Assembly: GCF_002113125.1 (NCBI RefSeq)
Contig: NZ_NEJP01000008.1
Location: 1-64,000, forward strand
DNA: 64,000 bases
DNA from: Pseudomonas sp. B20(2017)
GTDB taxonomy: Bacteria; Pseudomonadota; Gammaproteobacteria; Pseudomonadales; Pseudomonadaceae
Reading direction: 5' to 3'
The notes under the pieces are model-generated. The model was not told the origin of the DNA. It did not search any database and saw nothing but the letters and a program-made list of their open reading frames with translations. Below, one piece after another: positions 53,485 through 62,789 of the stretch. The position numbers and the translations under genes were made by a program. Every line of letters starts with the position of its first letter. Position 1 is the first letter of the stretch.

Positions 53485-54156
53485 GTGGAATTGCGACTGA
53501 GTCTGTTCGGCGTCAAACGCTCGGTTGATCTGAGTGGACTGGCCCGTTTTCGAAACACCTGGGTGGTATTGGCAGCTTCGGTGCTGGTCATTCCGCTGAC
53601 CCTCTGGCTGCTCGCCCCGGCGGCGGTGCCGGACCTTGCCCACGGCAACGTGGCCGGGGCCAAGGCGCTGAAGGAAGGTTGGAGCAAAGGCGAAATCATC
53701 GTGCTGGTGCGCCATGTCGAGCGCTGCGATCACTCGAAAGTCCCGTGCCTGAGCGGCAATGACGGCATCACCGACCGTTCGCGCAGTGTCGCGGTGAGCG
53801 TCGGCGCCCAGTTCGAGCAGTTGGGCCTGGACGAGGCCGACGTCTACAACAGCCCGATGATGCGCACCGTGCAGACCGCCGGTTACATGTTCAACAAAGC
53901 CGCAACCGGCGAAGACTGGCTGATCAGTTGCAAGGGCCGGATGCTGCAGGACGCGTTAGCGCACAAGATTCCGGGCCGCAACCTGATTCTGGTGACCCAC
54001 AGCGAATGCATGGCGCAGCTGGAAAAAGACCTCAAGGTGCCGGCCTCGACCCTGGGGTACGGCGCATCGCTGTTTGTTTCCGCCGCCAGCCCGGCGGCTC
54101 CAAAAATGCTCGGTTTTATTGAAGCCTCCGACTGGCGCACGGTGACCACCCGATGA
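53485..54156 (+). CDS. Histidine phosphatase, possible Ais-like LPS phosphatase
   Basis: The 223-residue protein has an N-terminal membrane anchor (TWVVLAASVLVIPLTLWLL, about 25-43) and a periplasmic branch-1 histidine phosphatase domain with the RHxER motif (LVRHVERCD) and a second His (LVTHSECM). This matches the Ais/PmrG group, which acts on LPS core heptose phosphate. The start is a GTG at 53485 with a poor ribosome site, so the exact start is unsure. It overlaps the PAP2 gene by 4 bases. Confidence 0.8.
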   Translation: MELRLSLFGVKRSVDLSGLARFRNTWVVLAASVLVIPLTLWLLAPAAVPDLAHGNVAGAKALKEGWSKGEIIVLVRHVERCDHSKVPCLSGNDGITDRSRSVAVSVGAQFEQLGLDEADVYNSPMMRTVQTAGYMFNKAATGEDWLISCKGRMLQDALAHKIPGRNLILVTHSECMAQLEKDLKVPASTLGYGASLFVSAASPAAPKMLGFIEASDWRTVTTR

Positions 54157-54974
54157 ACTCCCGCTTTTACGCTTACAACTTCGGCATCCCGCTGCTCTGT
54201 GCAGCCGTGGTTTTTCTGATGTTCGACATGACCAATATCGACATCGCCTTCAGCAACCTGCTGTTCGATCCACTGACCCACACATTCCCGCTCGACAAGA
54301 TTCATTTCTTTGAAAAACTCACCCACAAGTGGGCGCGGATCATTCCGAACTGGACGGCGGAAATTGCCTTGATCGGCGCCATGTTGTCGTTTGTCTGGCC
54401 GCTGGTGAAACCGCCAAAGCATCCGCGTCTGGGCGGTTTTCTCGAGCGCAGTAAAGTCGCGCCGGTGCTGCGATTTGCCGCCGAGCACCGTAGGGATTTT
54501 CTGTTTGTGGTGGTGGCTTTCGCCGTCTGCACCGGGGTGATCCATTTCCTCAAGGCGCACACCAGCGTTTACTGCCCGATCGAGACCACGCTGTACGGCG
54601 GAAAGATGCCGCACATCGAGTGGTACAACAATTTCCAGCTGTTCCACGAAGCGGGTGAGGGGCGTTGCTGGCCGGGTGGCCATGCTTCCGGTGGTTTCAC
54701 CATGCTGGCGCTGTATTTCGTGGGGCGTCGGTATCAATGGCGCTTTTCCAGCGCATTGCTGTGGGGCTCGCTGCTGCTCGGTTTTGTCTACGGCACTACG
54801 CGAGTCCTACAGGGCTGGCACTACATGTCCCACACGTTCTGGGCCGGGATCTTCGTGTGGTTGGCGTGTTTGCTGACGGCGCTGGCGTTCTACGGGCGGG
54901 CTCGTCTGGAATTACCGGTGTTGAGCAAACGTGAGCGGAAAGTGTTCGGCGCACAGCCTGAGGTTTCTCTCTGA
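54153..54974 (+). CDS. PAP2-family membrane phosphatase
   Basis: The 273-residue membrane phosphatase has the three PAP2 motifs: KAHTSVYCP, CWPGGHASGG (PSGH-like) and the late TTRVLQGWHYMSHTFWAG. Members remove phosphate from undecaprenyl pyrophosphate or lipid A. It is coupled to the upstream histidine phosphatase gene and is followed by a terminator, so the two make a two-gene operon. Confidence 0.88.
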   Translation: MNSRFYAYNFGIPLLCAAVVFLMFDMTNIDIAFSNLLFDPLTHTFPLDKIHFFEKLTHKWARIIPNWTAEIALIGAMLSFVWPLVKPPKHPRLGGFLERSKVAPVLRFAAEHRRDFLFVVVAFAVCTGVIHFLKAHTSVYCPIETTLYGGKMPHIEWYNNFQLFHEAGEGRCWPGGHASGGFTMLALYFVGRRYQWRFSSALLWGSLLLGFVYGTTRVLQGWHYMSHTFWAGIFVWLACLLTALAFYGRARLELPVLSKRERKVFGAQPEVSL

Positions 54975-54992
54975 GTCCTCGCCGCTGAAATG

Positions 54993-55020
54993 AAAAACCC
55001 GCCATCACCGGCGGGTTTTT
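54993..55020. terminator. Terminator between PAP2 and ArnT-like genes
   Basis: AAAAACCCGCC and GGCGGGTTTTT form an 11-bp stem with a 6-base loop, giving a T-run on either strand between convergent genes. Confidence 0.92.
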
Positions 55021-55039
55021 CGTTTGTGCTGTGGTGGTT

Positions 55040-56473
55040 TCAATAGCCCACGAAGTAATACGCCTGGCGCCCGACCATCATGGTCTTGTGGACTTTCAGC
55101 GGGGCGACGGGTTCGCTGTCTCCCGAGATCACGGCGATGTTCGATGGCGATGCACTGAGAAAATCCCGCAGCTGTGCATCGGTATCCAGGCCCTTGAGGA
55201 CGCTTCGGGTATAAAACACGCTGGCGCCGCCGACCCGTTCGTTGGCTTGAAACAGCGCGACCTGATTGCCGCTCGCTTGCAGCGACTGGATGTGTTCGGT
55301 CAGCGGCAGGAACGACAGGTGTTTATCGGCGTTCGGCAGTGCCCATTGCGCGGCGCCAAGGTAGCTGGCGATGACAATCGTCAGTATCCCCGCCGCCAGT
55401 GGCTGACGATGACGGGCGATTCGTCCGACAAAACCATTCTTGTGATCCTTCAACTTGTCGAACAGCACGCCCGCATATTCCGCTGCAATCACTGCCGCTG
55501 CGGGCGTCATCGACATCAGGTAAACCGTGCGTTTGCTCGAAGCCAGGGTCAGCAGAATGAACTGCGCGATGATCCACAGGCTGAAAAACAGCAGGTAACG
55601 ATTGGCCTTCAGTTCCTTGCGAAAGTGCCACAGGCCCAGGTACACCAGAATGTTCCAGGGCAGAAACGCCTGCGGCAGCTTGGCGAGGTAGTAGTAGAAC
55701 GGCTCGTAGTGGCCGGCTTCAACGAACGATCCGCTGAAACGTCCTACGCTGTTGGTCAGCAACACTTCGCTGACCGCCTGGACGCCGCCGCGCTGATAGA
55801 GCACGGCGAGCCAGATCATCAGCGGGATCAGACCGACAACGGTCAGCAAGCCCGGACGCAGCCAGTCCGTCAGTTTGAAGCGCTTGTCCATCAGGTTGTC
55901 GGCCAGCAGAAAAGCGAGAATCACCACGCCCGGCATCGCCAGTCCGAGCACGCCTTTGCTCAACGTGGCGATGGCGATCCCGGCGATAAACAGCAACGAA
56001 TTGCCTGGAGTCGGTGCTCGCTGCGCCTGGAAGAACGCCAGCAATGCCGCAGTCACACCGAGGGCGAGCAACGCATCCTCGCCGACGCCGCGCACGTTGC
56101 TCCAGTAACTGGCCATGGTCGCCAGCAGAATCCCCGCCGTCCAGGCGATGGCCTTTGGGCGTTCGAAGCGACGCAACATGGCGTACAGCAGCATCACACT
56201 GAGCAACCCGGCCACTGCCGACGCCAGTCGCACCGACCAGGGCGAGACGCCGAAAATACGCAGGGCGCCGGCGTCCAGCCACAGGCTCAGGGGCGGTTTT
56301 TCCAGAAAGGGCTCGCCAAACAGACGCGGCGTCACCCAGTCGTTGTCCAGGTGCATCTCCATCGCAATGCCCGCCACCCGGGCCTCGGTGGAGCCTTGCA
56401 GTTGATGGTTGCCAAGGGCGAAAAAGAACAGCAGGGCGGCAAGCAGAAGCAGGGAAGAGGCGGCACGCGACAT
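55040..56473 (-). CDS. ArnT-like glycosyltransferase (family 39/83 type)
   Basis: The 477-residue membrane glycosyltransferase has many hydrophobic helices and the ArnT/PMT signature GSTEARVAGIAMEMHLDNDW then FLEKPPLSLWLDA. Such enzymes move a sugar from a polyprenyl phosphate to lipid A or another envelope acceptor. ATG 56473 is preferred to an upstream TTG. Convergent PAP2 and phosphatase genes suggest a lipid A or LPS modification locus. Confidence 0.85.
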   Translation of the reverse strand: MSRAASSLLLLAALLFFFALGNHQLQGSTEARVAGIAMEMHLDNDWVTPRLFGEPFLEKPPLSLWLDAGALRIFGVSPWSVRLASAVAGLLSVMLLYAMLRRFERPKAIAWTAGILLATMASYWSNVRGVGEDALLALGVTAALLAFFQAQRAPTPGNSLLFIAGIAIATLSKGVLGLAMPGVVILAFLLADNLMDKRFKLTDWLRPGLLTVVGLIPLMIWLAVLYQRGGVQAVSEVLLTNSVGRFSGSFVEAGHYEPFYYYLAKLPQAFLPWNILVYLGLWHFRKELKANRYLLFFSLWIIAQFILLTLASSKRTVYLMSMTPAAAVIAAEYAGVLFDKLKDHKNGFVGRIARHRQPLAAGILTIVIASYLGAAQWALPNADKHLSFLPLTEHIQSLQASGNQVALFQANERVGGASVFYTRSVLKGLDTDAQLRDFLSASPSNIAVISGDSEPVAPLKVHKTMMVGRQAYYFVGY

Positions 56474-56541
56474 GGGTTCAGGCAACCGGAAATGAGCGGA
56501 AACCCGAGCTTACGCGGCCAATCCTTAATAATTTGTGAACG

Positions 56542-57129
56542 TCACGACAGCGGCCGCGACCAGCGTTGCTCCGGCGTTTCGAAACGCGGATTGACCCGCG
56601 CCGTCAGCACATGATCCTGCCAGCGCCCGGCAATATTCAGGTACGCCTTGGCATAGCCTTCACGCTCGAACCCGAGGCGCTCCAGCAACCGGGCGCTGCG
56701 CTCATTGCCGGGAATGTAGTTGGCCATGATCCGGTGCAGGTTCTGGGTGTCGAACATGTAGGCGATGGCCGCCTCCAGCGCTTCCTGCATCAAACCCTTG
56801 CCCTGATGCGCCTCGTCGATGTGATAACCCAGATAACACGCCTGAAACGCACCGCGGATGATCCCGCTGAAATTGCAGGCGCCGATCATCTGCTCGCCAT
56901 CCGGAGTCAGCAACGCCATATGCACCGCGAGCCCGGCTTCGAAGGCGCTGGCCTGGATTTCAAGGCGTCGGCGGATCTGTTCAGTGGAAAAGTAATCGGT
57001 GGTACGAATCGGCGACCACGGCGCGAGGTGACGTTGATTGCGCTGGTAGAAAGCGCTTTCCAGCGCCGCCTGATCCGGGTCGAGTACCGCGAGCGTCAGG
57101 CGTTGACAGGGCAGGGTCAGCAGCGGCAT
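56542..57129 (-). CDS. GNAT N-acetyltransferase, RimJ/RimL-like
   Basis: The 195-residue GNAT has the acetyl-CoA loop LGYHIDEAHQGKGLMQEALE and NIPGNERSARLLERLGFEREG-like helix (residues about 145-165). It resembles ribosomal-protein N-acetyltransferases. The ATG at 57129 starts the domain; the longer ORF is rejected. Target protein unknown. Confidence 0.86.
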   Translation of the reverse strand: MPLLTLPCQRLTLAVLDPDQAALESAFYQRNQRHLAPWSPIRTTDYFSTEQIRRRLEIQASAFEAGLAVHMALLTPDGEQMIGACNFSGIIRGAFQACYLGYHIDEAHQGKGLMQEALEAAIAYMFDTQNLHRIMANYIPGNERSARLLERLGFEREGYAKAYLNIAGRWQDHVLTARVNPRFETPEQRWSRPLS

Positions 57130-57209
57130 CGGGTGCTCCGGGTCTCGGGATTGATCACCAGAATTGCCCGGCAGGCAGGAAAACACAAATCGCCGCCAAA
57201 TTGCGGGCG

Positions 57210-57234
57210 AAAAAAAGCCCGCAGGAGCGCGGGC
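57210..57234 (-). terminator. Terminator of the second DUF6124-like gene
   Basis: On the minus strand GCCCGC pairs with GCGGGC (6 bp) and is followed by a run of T (57216-57210). It lies about 115 bases after the gene's stop. Confidence 0.7.
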
Positions 57235-57347
57235 GAACCGTAGTTTCTTGAATGAGCGAGGCCAATTTACACGCCCATCACCGCCGCCGGGGTGAAGAAA
57301 AGTTCATGTCGATGAACGACTTGCGTCATCGACGAACGGTCGTTTTT

Positions 57348-57716
57348 TCAGTGCACAACAGGCGCCGTCGTACGAGGCACCAGATTCACCGGATCAAGGT
57401 TCTCCACGGCACGATTGACCAGCATTTCGGTCATGATCGACAGCTGTCGGATCGCCAGCAACCGGCTGCGTTGAGAGCCTGTGAAATCATCGGCGATGTT
57501 CGCCGTCATCATATTCAGCGCCGCTAGGGTCTCACAGGCATGGGTCAGCAGAGTGGCCGTGTCCACATCGGTGCGCACGGAGAAAATCTCGTTGAACGGC
57601 AGGGTGCGACGCGGCTTTCTCACGTATTCCTGAGGCTGGGCAAGCACAGCCGGTTCTTTCGATTCGGTTTCGTGAGTCGGTGTTTGATCGGGCAGGCTTC
57701 GGGTGTCTTTTTTCAT
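57348..57716 (-). CDS. DUF6124-like small Pseudomonas protein (second)
   Basis: A 122-residue soluble protein with a low-complexity N-terminus and a conserved helical C-terminal half (LLTHACETLAALNMMTANIA, SIMTEMLVNRAVENLDPV). It shares the pattern of the protein at 50470-50853. Function unknown; such paralogues are common in fluorescent pseudomonads. Confidence 0.68.
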   Translation of the reverse strand: MKKDTRSLPDQTPTHETESKEPAVLAQPQEYVRKPRRTLPFNEIFSVRTDVDTATLLTHACETLAALNMMTANIADDFTGSQRSRLLAIRQLSIMTEMLVNRAVENLDPVNLVPRTTAPVVH

Positions 57717-57854
57717 GACGAGGCTCCATGGTTTCAGGCTCCCGGCGAATTCCTTTGGTAAACCATCTGCCGGGTTGCAGCGGAGCGCGAAGACTAGCGT
57801 TTGGAAGCATCTTGAACCAGTTCATGGAATTCGATGTGGGTTGCGGGAAATTTC

Positions 57855-58337
57855 CTAGGACGCCTGCAAACAAGAGCGAAGTTCACTCGACGTCAGCGTG
57901 TGCTTGAAGTGATGTTCCCACAACCGCACACCCAGCCCACCCGAACGATCCAGCGACGAACCCACCGTCAGGTCCGTGAGCAACGTCGGCTGCAAACCGG
58001 CATCGAACAAAGCAAACCCGGCAGCGAGGCAGCAGGTTTCGGTTTGCAAGCCGCAGACCAGCACGCGACCCAGATTCAGGCTTTTCAGGTATTCGATTGT
58101 GTCCGGGGAGGGCGCGTAGCCGTATTTGATGAAGATGCGGTCTGCGGCGATCAGGCTGTCATCGTCCGCTGCCGGATGCCAGCCGAGCTGGCGCTGGAAA
58201 GGTGTGCGGGTTTCATCATGGCGCTCGACCGTGGCGACGCTTGGCAGCTTGCCGATCAGTGATTGAATGCCGTCGATCAGCCATTGCGGCGGGGAGAAGC
58301 TGGGTTGGACGTCGATGATCAGCAGTGCCTGGCGCAT
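57855..58337 (-). CDS. Isochorismatase-like cysteine hydrolase
   Basis: The 160-residue hydrolase has the family's catalytic Asp near the start (LLIIDVQPSF), Lys (IFIKYGYAPS) and Cys (CGLQTETCCLAAGFALFDAG). It would hydrolyse amide or enol-ether-like bonds in a small molecule; the substrate is unknown. It ends close to the second DUF6124-like gene on the same strand. Confidence 0.88.
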   Translation of the reverse strand: MRQALLIIDVQPSFSPPQWLIDGIQSLIGKLPSVATVERHDETRTPFQRQLGWHPAADDDSLIAADRIFIKYGYAPSPDTIEYLKSLNLGRVLVCGLQTETCCLAAGFALFDAGLQPTLLTDLTVGSSLDRSGGLGVRLWEHHFKHTLTSSELRSCLQAS

Positions 58338-58365
58338 GAGGTCTCCCGGGGTGAATCTCCAGATG

Positions 58366-58396
58366 CGACAAGGCCCGCACTGGGCGGGCCTTGTCG
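58366..58396. terminator. Terminator at the 3' end of ssrA
   Basis: CGACAAGGCCCGC and GCGGGCCTTGTCG form a 13-bp perfect stem with a 5-base loop, directly past the tmRNA 3' end on the minus strand. Confidence 0.88.
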
Positions 58397-58404
58397 TTGA
58401 GAGT

Positions 58405-58794
58405 TGGTGGAGCCGGGGGGATTTGAACCCCCGTCCGCCAGTACTCCGCTGTCGGTACTACATGCGTAGCCGTGTCTATTAAGTTAACCCTCAGCGACCC
58501 GACGGGCAGGGTGCTTTGGGCGAGTTGTGTAAGTTTTAGCCGCTTCGTCCACAACGTACTGCACGGCGATTCTGTTCTATATGACAATCATTTTGGGTTT
58601 ACAGACATCCCCTGATGATTGCTGGACCCGAAGGTACCAGGAGTGCATGTCAGCTGCAATTAAGCAGCGAGAGCAGCACCGTATTGGTCGTCATTGGCAA
58701 CTATAAGTAGTTGCAACAGTGGATTTACGACTTCTGTTACCAAGTCGGCATGCACCTAGAGTTTCGCAACCGGCGTCGAATCCTAAACGGCCCC
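58405..58794 (-). ncRNA. ssrA: Transfer-messenger RNA (tmRNA)
   Basis: On the minus strand the RNA begins GGGGCCGTTTAGGATTCGAC, the tRNA-like 5' end, and closes with GGTTCAAATCCCCCCGGCTC and an encoded CCA at 58407-58405. The resume codon and tag frame at 58698-58660 read ANDDQYGAALAA then a stop. tmRNA rescues stalled ribosomes and tags the nascent protein for proteolysis. Length about 390 bases fits Pseudomonas. Confidence 0.96.
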
Positions 58795-58858
58795 GAGCCT
58801 GGTGCTCTGTGTATCTTGTGAGCAACAAGCCTGCGCAGTGTACGCCAAACGGCTCACA

Positions 58859-58880
58859 AGGCCAACCCGAAGGTTGGCCT
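58859..58880. terminator. Hairpin after the small periplasmic protein gene
   Basis: AGGCCAACC and GGTTGGCCT form a 9-bp stem with a CGAA loop, 10 bases past the gene's stop on the minus strand. Confidence 0.75.
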
Positions 58881-58889
58881 GAGCTTCGA

Positions 58890-59168
58890 TCAGTTGTTGG
58901 TTCCGCTGGTTTTGCGGATTTCCAGAATGGTTTGCTGGGTTTCAGCCACGCATTCATCGATCTTGCCTTGGGCCTTGAGTGCCTGGGCCTTTTGCACACT
59001 GGCCTCTACCCTTTGACTCAGGTCAGGCGACGACATGGCTTGGGCCTTGGCGTTGTTGATGGTTTGCAGATTGGCATCGCACAAATCGGCGGGCTTGTCG
59101 GCGGCGAACGAAGCAGACGCCATCATCGAGGCAGTAACGAACAGACCTAACAGTACAGAACGTTTCAT
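58890..59168 (-). CDS. Small periplasmic protein
   Basis: A 92-residue protein with a signal peptide (LLGLFVTASMMASASFAAD) and a short helical mature part with two Cys (ADLCDAN, IDECVAE). ATG 59168 has AAGGAG 8 bases upstream, so the longer ORF is rejected. It resembles small unannotated periplasmic proteins of Pseudomonas; function unknown. Confidence 0.75.
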   Translation of the reverse strand: MKRSVLLGLFVTASMMASASFAADKPADLCDANLQTINNAKAQAMSSPDLSQRVEASVQKAQALKAQGKIDECVAETQQTILEIRKTSGTNN

Positions 59169-59298
59169 ATGAATCTCCTTGAACTGAGGGATCCAGACTT
59201 CGCTGGCCGTCAGGACGGGCAACCGAATGGAGGACAAGCCCCGATTGTTCGGGGCCTGCTCTGTGGACTGCGGTCGCTCGCAAGGGTTCTATTTTTCT

Positions 59299-62121
59299 TC
59301 AGAGGGCGGTTGCGGGGGCTTTGGCTCGGGTCACTCGGTCCACCAGATACACCAGACCGTGGTAGTCGATGCCGCCGTGTTGCGTCAGACCGATCTCACA
59401 GGTGCGGCTGGTGGAAATCCCTTCGCTGCACTGTTGCACCGCGTCCTTGAGCGTTCGCAGGGAGTGGCTGTTGAGCTCCGGCGTGGTGAAACCCTTGTCG
59501 CCGGCGAAACCGCAGCAGTGAATGCCTTCCGGAATCACAACCGTCTTGCTGCATTTGCGCGCGAGGTCGATCAGCGCCTGGCTTTCCCCCAGATGCTGAG
59601 TACTGCAGGTCACGTGAACGGCAATCGGAGCCTCCTGCGGCGTGAACTCGAGACGATCCATCAGATGCGTACGGATGAATCGCACAGGGTCATACAGATC
59701 AAGGCGAACATTTCCCACATCCTGCACCAGCCGCAGCGTGCAGGGGCTGGTGTCGCAATAGATCGGATCGAGCCCGCCGCGACTGGCCTGGAGCAATGCG
59801 CCGATCAGTTCCTGTCGCTTGTGTTCAGCCTGCTCTGCATAGCCTTTGGACGCGAAGGGCTGGCCGCAGCAGAGGTTGTCCAGATTGTCCGGGAACACCA
59901 CCTGATACCCGGCCTTTTCCAGCAGGCCACGGGTTTTGTCGTACAGCGACATCTGCTCCTTGTCGCCCGCTGCCGGCCCCATCACTCGCGAGACGCACGC
60001 TGCCAAGTACACAACGCGCGGGCGTTCGTCCGACACGGCCGGGCTGAAGCGAATGGCTTTTTCCGGCTGCGGCATCGCGTTGGTCCACAGCGGCACCTGA
60101 CCTTTGGACAACCGCGTCAGGGTCGCTGAAAGTTTCGCCAGGCGCGGTGCTCCCAACAACATCCGCGCACCGTTGGCCACGTGCAGGGTGAAACGCGCAC
60201 CTTGCAGGGTGGTGGCGAAATTTCCTTCGATCAAGTTGGCGGTTTTCGTATGTGTGGCGTGACGGCCGCGCAGCTTTTTCACCAGCTCGCCGGTGTTAAT
60301 GCCTACGGGGCAACGTTGCGCACACAAACCGGTCGCGGCGCAGGTATCGATCCCTTGGTACTCGTAGGCTTTTTCCAGTTCGGTGGTGTCGATTCCGGCG
60401 CGTTTTCGTGCCTGAATATCGCGCCAGATCACAATGCGCTGGCGCGGGCTCAGGGTCAGGCCTTTCGAGGGGCAGACCGGCTCGCAGAAACCGCACTCGA
60501 TGCATTTATCGACAATCTCGTCAGCCGCCGGCAGCGGTTTCAGGTGCTTGAGGTGGATCTGCGGATCTTCGCTGAGCACCACGTCCGGATTGAGAATGCC
60601 GTTGGGGTCGAGCAGGCGTTTGAGCTGCCACATCAACTGATAGGCGTCGCTGCCCCACTCGAGTTCGACGAAGGGCGCCATGTTGCGTCCGGTGCCGTGT
60701 TCCGCCTTAAGCGAGCCGCCGAACTCCACGGCCACCAGTTGCGCCACGTCGTCCATGAACGCCTGATAGCGTGCGACTTCTTCCGCGCTGTTGAAACCTT
60801 GGGTGAAGACGAAGTGCAGATTGCCTTCCAGCGCGTGTCCGAAAAGGATCGCTTCGTCGTAGTGATGTTTGTCGAACAGCTCGATCAGACGGTTCACGCC
60901 GATGGCCAGTTGTTCCACCGGGAAGGTGACGTCTTCGATGATTACCGTGGTGCCGGTCTTGCGTACGGCGCCGACGGCGGGGAAGGTGTCTTTGCGGATC
61001 GCCCAGAGGCGGGCGTTTTCGACCGGGTCTTCGGTGAAGTCGACCTGTTTCTCCACCGGGAAGCCGCTGAGCGACGCCATGATCTGCGCCAGTTGTTCCT
61101 GCAGCAAAGTGGAAGAGGCGGCGCGGGATTCGATCAACAGCGCGCAGGCATTGTTCGACAGCTGCTGTACGAAAGCCGGCATGCCGGGTTTGTCCTGCAC
61201 CGAGCGCAGGCTGCGGCGGTCGAGCAGTTCCACGGCGGAGACAGGTTGGCTTTTCAGCACGGTGACGGCGTTGCAGCAGGTTTCCACATCCGGGAAAACG
61301 ATCAGCGCCGAGGCCTTGTTCGGGTGGTCGATCACCGTGTCGTAGGTCACTGCGCTGATGAAGCCAAGCGTGCCTTCGGAACCGACGAGCAAGTGGCTCA
61401 AGATATCCACAGGTTCATCGAAATCCACCAGGGCGTTGAGCGACAGGCCGGTGGTATTTTTCAGACGGTATTTGTGGCGGATTCTCGCGGCCAGTTCGGC
61501 ATTGGCGCGGGTCTCGCGGCCCAAGGTCGCCAGACATTCCAGCAATTCACCGTGGCTGACTCGAAACGCCTCGACGCTGGCGGCATCTTCGGTGTCGAGG
61601 CGTGTGCCGTCGGCCAGCACCAGACGAATCCCGGCCAGCGTGTGATAGGTGTTTTGCGCAGTGCCGCAGCACATCCCGCTGGCGTTGTTGGCGACGATGC
61701 CACCGATTTTGCAGGCATTGATCGACGCCGGATCCGGGCCGATCTTGCGCCCGAATGGGGCCAGCCACGCGTTGGCCTGGGCACCGATCACGCCCGGTTG
61801 CAGGCGGATCTGCGTGCCTTGCCCGCGGATCTCGCGCGCGTTCCAGTTATCCCCAAGCACGATCAACACCGAATCGCTGATCGCCTGGCCGGATAGGCTG
61901 GTGCCGGCGGCGCGGAATGTCACCGGGACCTGATCTCGCTGGGCCAGTTTCAGCAGCGCCACCACTTCGTCTTCCGATTCGACGCGGATCACCAGTTGCG
62001 GAATCAACCGGTAGAAGCTGGCATCGGTGCCGAAGGCCAGGGTCGACAGCGGATCGTCGAAACGCCGTTCGGCCGGAATCAGTTGCTGCGCATCGCGCAG
62101 GAAAGTCGCCGGTAAGGTCAT
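59299..62121 (-). CDS. FAD-binding and Fe-S oxidoreductase (D-lactate dehydrogenase type)
   Basis: The 940-residue fused enzyme has an FAD_binding_4 domain (VTFRAAGTSLSGQAISDSVL; PDPASINACKIGGIVANNAS), a FAD-linked oxidase C domain (to ~500), two 4Fe-4S clusters (CIECGFCEPVCP about 543, CAATGLCAQRCP about 598) and two CCG motifs (NLCCGQPF about 750, HCCGFAGDKG about 868). It likely oxidises D-lactate or another 2-hydroxy acid into the quinone pool. ATG 62121 overlaps the lutC stop by 4 bases. Confidence 0.9.
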   Translation of the reverse strand: MTLPATFLRDAQQLIPAERRFDDPLSTLAFGTDASFYRLIPQLVIRVESEDEVVALLKLAQRDQVPVTFRAAGTSLSGQAISDSVLIVLGDNWNAREIRGQGTQIRLQPGVIGAQANAWLAPFGRKIGPDPASINACKIGGIVANNASGMCCGTAQNTYHTLAGIRLVLADGTRLDTEDAASVEAFRVSHGELLECLATLGRETRANAELAARIRHKYRLKNTTGLSLNALVDFDEPVDILSHLLVGSEGTLGFISAVTYDTVIDHPNKASALIVFPDVETCCNAVTVLKSQPVSAVELLDRRSLRSVQDKPGMPAFVQQLSNNACALLIESRAASSTLLQEQLAQIMASLSGFPVEKQVDFTEDPVENARLWAIRKDTFPAVGAVRKTGTTVIIEDVTFPVEQLAIGVNRLIELFDKHHYDEAILFGHALEGNLHFVFTQGFNSAEEVARYQAFMDDVAQLVAVEFGGSLKAEHGTGRNMAPFVELEWGSDAYQLMWQLKRLLDPNGILNPDVVLSEDPQIHLKHLKPLPAADEIVDKCIECGFCEPVCPSKGLTLSPRQRIVIWRDIQARKRAGIDTTELEKAYEYQGIDTCAATGLCAQRCPVGINTGELVKKLRGRHATHTKTANLIEGNFATTLQGARFTLHVANGARMLLGAPRLAKLSATLTRLSKGQVPLWTNAMPQPEKAIRFSPAVSDERPRVVYLAACVSRVMGPAAGDKEQMSLYDKTRGLLEKAGYQVVFPDNLDNLCCGQPFASKGYAEQAEHKRQELIGALLQASRGGLDPIYCDTSPCTLRLVQDVGNVRLDLYDPVRFIRTHLMDRLEFTPQEAPIAVHVTCSTQHLGESQALIDLARKCSKTVVIPEGIHCCGFAGDKGFTTPELNSHSLRTLKDAVQQCSEGISTSRTCEIGLTQHGGIDYHGLVYLVDRVTRAKAPATAL

Positions 62122-62789
62122 TGGTCCTCCAGGATCAATACCACCAGGTCTTTCGGGCCGTGGGCGCCGTAGGCCAGGACTTGTTCGATGTCGGCGGTTT
62201 TCGACGGGCCGGACACCAGCAGCGCGTTGGTCGGCATGCCTTGCGCCCACTCGAATTCCTGCTGCACCTGATAGAAGTTGTCGCGGATCTGGCTGGCCTT
62301 GAGCAGGGCGAAATGCACCGGCGGTACAAGGCTCATCAGCCGTGGTTCTGCGCGGGTTGGCCAGAGAATCAGGCTGCCGGTGGCGGCAATCGCGCCGAGG
62401 GTGCCGGTGAGGCTGGCCGGGGTGTCGTTGAACAGCTCGGCTTTCCACTCTTCCATCGGCCGGTCGTAGGATTTCAGTGCCGGCAGATCCGGATTATTCG
62501 CCCAGTGTTGTGTGATGCGCTGCCCGTGGGGCGTCGTCGGTGCGATCAGCAGGCTCGGCAACTGGCGGTCGCGCAGCAATTGCGCCAGCAGCGCCGGCCA
62601 CGCATCAGCGGAGGTCAGATGGATTTCGGTGTGCACCGCTTCCATCAGTTTGCGCAGTTGCGGGATGCGTTGTTCGGCGCTGTAGGTGTAAGGCTGGGTC
62701 ACCAGATCGACGTCGAAGTTGTCGGCAATCGGTGTGGTGCCGGTCAGGCTTTTCCGTAACTTGCCGAGGATATTTTGCTTGGCGCTCAT
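62118..62789 (-). CDS. lutC: Lactate-utilisation protein LutC (LUD domain)
   Basis: The 223-residue LUD-domain protein is part of the LutABC (LldEFG) L-lactate oxidation complex. Family features include ATGSLILWPTRAEPRLMSLV and the NALLVSGPSKTADIEQVLA end. ATG 62789 has GGAGA 6 bases upstream and overlaps the lutB stop (TGATG). The FAD/Fe-S oxidase gene follows in the same operon. Confidence 0.92.
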   Translation of the reverse strand: MSAKQNILGKLRKSLTGTTPIADNFDVDLVTQPYTYSAEQRIPQLRKLMEAVHTEIHLTSADAWPALLAQLLRDRQLPSLLIAPTTPHGQRITQHWANNPDLPALKSYDRPMEEWKAELFNDTPASLTGTLGAIAATGSLILWPTRAEPRLMSLVPPVHFALLKASQIRDNFYQVQQEFEWAQGMPTNALLVSGPSKTADIEQVLAYGAHGPKDLVVLILEDQ

